Below are positions 63,583 through 64,000 of a stretch of 64,000 bases of DNA, piece by piece. The stretch lies in assembly GCA_016787445.1 (NCBI GenBank), contig JAEUTQ010000021.1, positions 1 to 64,000 of the forward strand, in the 5' to 3' direction. Every line of letters starts with the position of its first letter. The stretch's first letter is position 1. The position numbers and the translations under genes are program-made. The notes under the pieces were generated by a model. It ran no database searches and was not told the origin of the DNA. It worked only from the letters and a program-made list of their open reading frames with translations. The stretch is from Bacteroidia bacterium. Its GTDB lineage: Bacteria; Bacteroidota; Bacteroidia; B-17B0; Aurantibacillaceae.

Positions 63583-63590
63583 TACATTTG
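63583..63590 (+). promoter_or_regulatory. Predicted -7 box of porV
   Basis: TACATTTG, an exact TAnnTTTG match that begins at the base after the porU stop codon and ends 27 bases before the porV ATG. No -33 TTG is visible. It would let porV be transcribed apart from porU. Confidence 0.5.
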
Positions 63591-63592
63591 AG

Positions 63593-63609
63593 GTTCACTC
63601 GAAGTGAAC
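63593..63609 (+). promoter_or_regulatory. Hairpin in the porV leader
   Basis: GTTCACT (63593-63599), loop CGA and AGTGAAC (63603-63609): a perfect 7-bp stem located just downstream of the -7 box and eight bases before the porV ATG. It could be an operator for a regulator or an mRNA structure controlling porV translation. Confidence 0.55.
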
Positions 63610-63617
63610 AGGATTTT

Positions 63618-64000
63618 ATGAAGATTAAGAATTTTGTTGTCATTATTTTTTGTTTGTCGCTTTTAACATCAACTAAAGCGCAAATAAGCACTCAGCAATT
63701 AAGCGGTGGTATTAATCCTATTACCACATCTGTTCCATTTTTATTGATTGCACCTGATTCACGTCAGGGAGGCATGGGCGAAGTTGGTGCAGCTACACCT
63801 GCTGATGTAAATTCATTACACTGGAATTGTTCCAAATTAGCTTTTGCTGAAAAAAACATGGGCTTTGGTATTTCTTACACACCATGGTTACGTCAATTAG
63901 TTCCGGACATTAGTTTATCTTATGTTAGTTTTTATAAAAAGGTAAGTAAACTGGGAGCAGTTGGTGCGTCATTACGATACTTTTCTCTTGGTAATATTAC
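63618..64000 (+). CDS. porV: Type IX secretion outer-membrane protein PorV (3' end outside the window)
   Basis: The first 127 codons. Signal peptide MKIKNFVVIIFCLSLLTSTK followed by AQ, then GGINPITTSVPFLLIAPDSRQGGMGEVGAATPADVNSLHWNCSKLAFAEKNMGFGISYTPWLRQLVPDI, the highly conserved N-terminal part of PorV (LptO), a FadL-like barrel. PorV collects cargo from the translocon and delivers it to PorU. The position right after porU is the normal one. The gene continues beyond 64000. Confidence 0.93.
   Translation, partial: MKIKNFVVIIFCLSLLTSTKAQISTQQLSGGINPITTSVPFLLIAPDSRQGGMGEVGAATPADVNSLHWNCSKLAFAEKNMGFGISYTPWLRQLVPDISLSYVSFYKKVSKLGAVGASLRYFSLGNI

Noticed and set aside
1-64000. tRNA, rRNA, CRISPR arrays, insertion sequences, prophage or integrative element
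   Set aside because: No tRNA-like T-loop context, no regularly spaced repeats, and no transposase, integrase or phage gene was found.

Overview
This window is a stretch of bacterial chromosome from a member of the Bacteroidota (Bacteroidetes). I cannot place it to genus. The evidence is a type IX secretion/gliding set (porV, porU, a PorP/SprF-like gene, gldJ), at least seven secreted proteins with type A or type B C-terminal sorting domains, a fused SecDF, a 288-residue primary sigma factor, an almost complete lack of Shine-Dalgarno sequences, and many promoters of the Bacteroidota form TTG-N18-20-TAnnTTTG. The DNA is AT-rich. I saw no rRNA, tRNA, CRISPR array, transposase or phage gene.

Layout. 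1-2019 (-): an AIM24-like gene cut by the window edge, a small four-helix-bundle (S23) gene flanked by short inverted repeats, and ychF. 2242-6522 (+): a split transketolase whose two halves are separated by a secreted VWA-domain gene, then a lipoprotein and a TPR protein. 6523-7603 (-): an outer-membrane-type protein and yqeY. 7879-9621 (+): a type IX cargo gene. 9679-25274 (-): a complete 13-gene division and cell-wall (dcw) cluster in the order mraZ-rsmH-ftsL-ftsI-murE-mraY-murD-ftsW-murG-murC-ftsQ-ftsA-ftsZ, headed by a four-box MraZ operator. 25547-29761: acyltransferase, SprT-like protease, LacI-type regulator and, divergently, an aminotransferase. 29805-43709 (-): type IX cargo genes, secDF, a second VWA paralog, a tandem pair of paralogous cargo genes downstream of an ECF sigma/anti-sigma-like pair, a WHy/LEA-type lipoprotein, a small membrane protein and an M20 peptidase. 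43889-49141: more cargo, a radical SAM protein, a lipoprotein, dtd and the primary sigma factor. 49322-54729 (+): recN, fabI and two consecutive sensor kinases without a response regulator. 54726-59543 (-): cyclase, murF, gldJ, porP-like. 59659-64000 (+): porU and the start of porV.

How the parts fit. The dcw cluster with murF supplies meso-DAP peptidoglycan precursors (MurE carries the DNPR motif) and the divisome. SecDF drives export of the signal-peptide proteins to the periplasm. PorU/PorV/GldJ/PorP belong to the outer-membrane stage that secretes and anchors the sorting-domain proteins scattered through the window.

The most notable observations are: the secreted VWA gene wedged inside the transketolase pair, with a same-length paralog elsewhere; non-ATG starts concentrated in the dcw cluster (7 of 13, against 3 of 42 elsewhere); five of seven convergent gene pairs ending in shared or abutting palindromic stop codons with no spacer; inverted repeats tightly bracketing the S23 gene; a sigma/anti-sigma pair upstream of duplicated cargo genes; and a hairpin between a porV promoter and its start codon.
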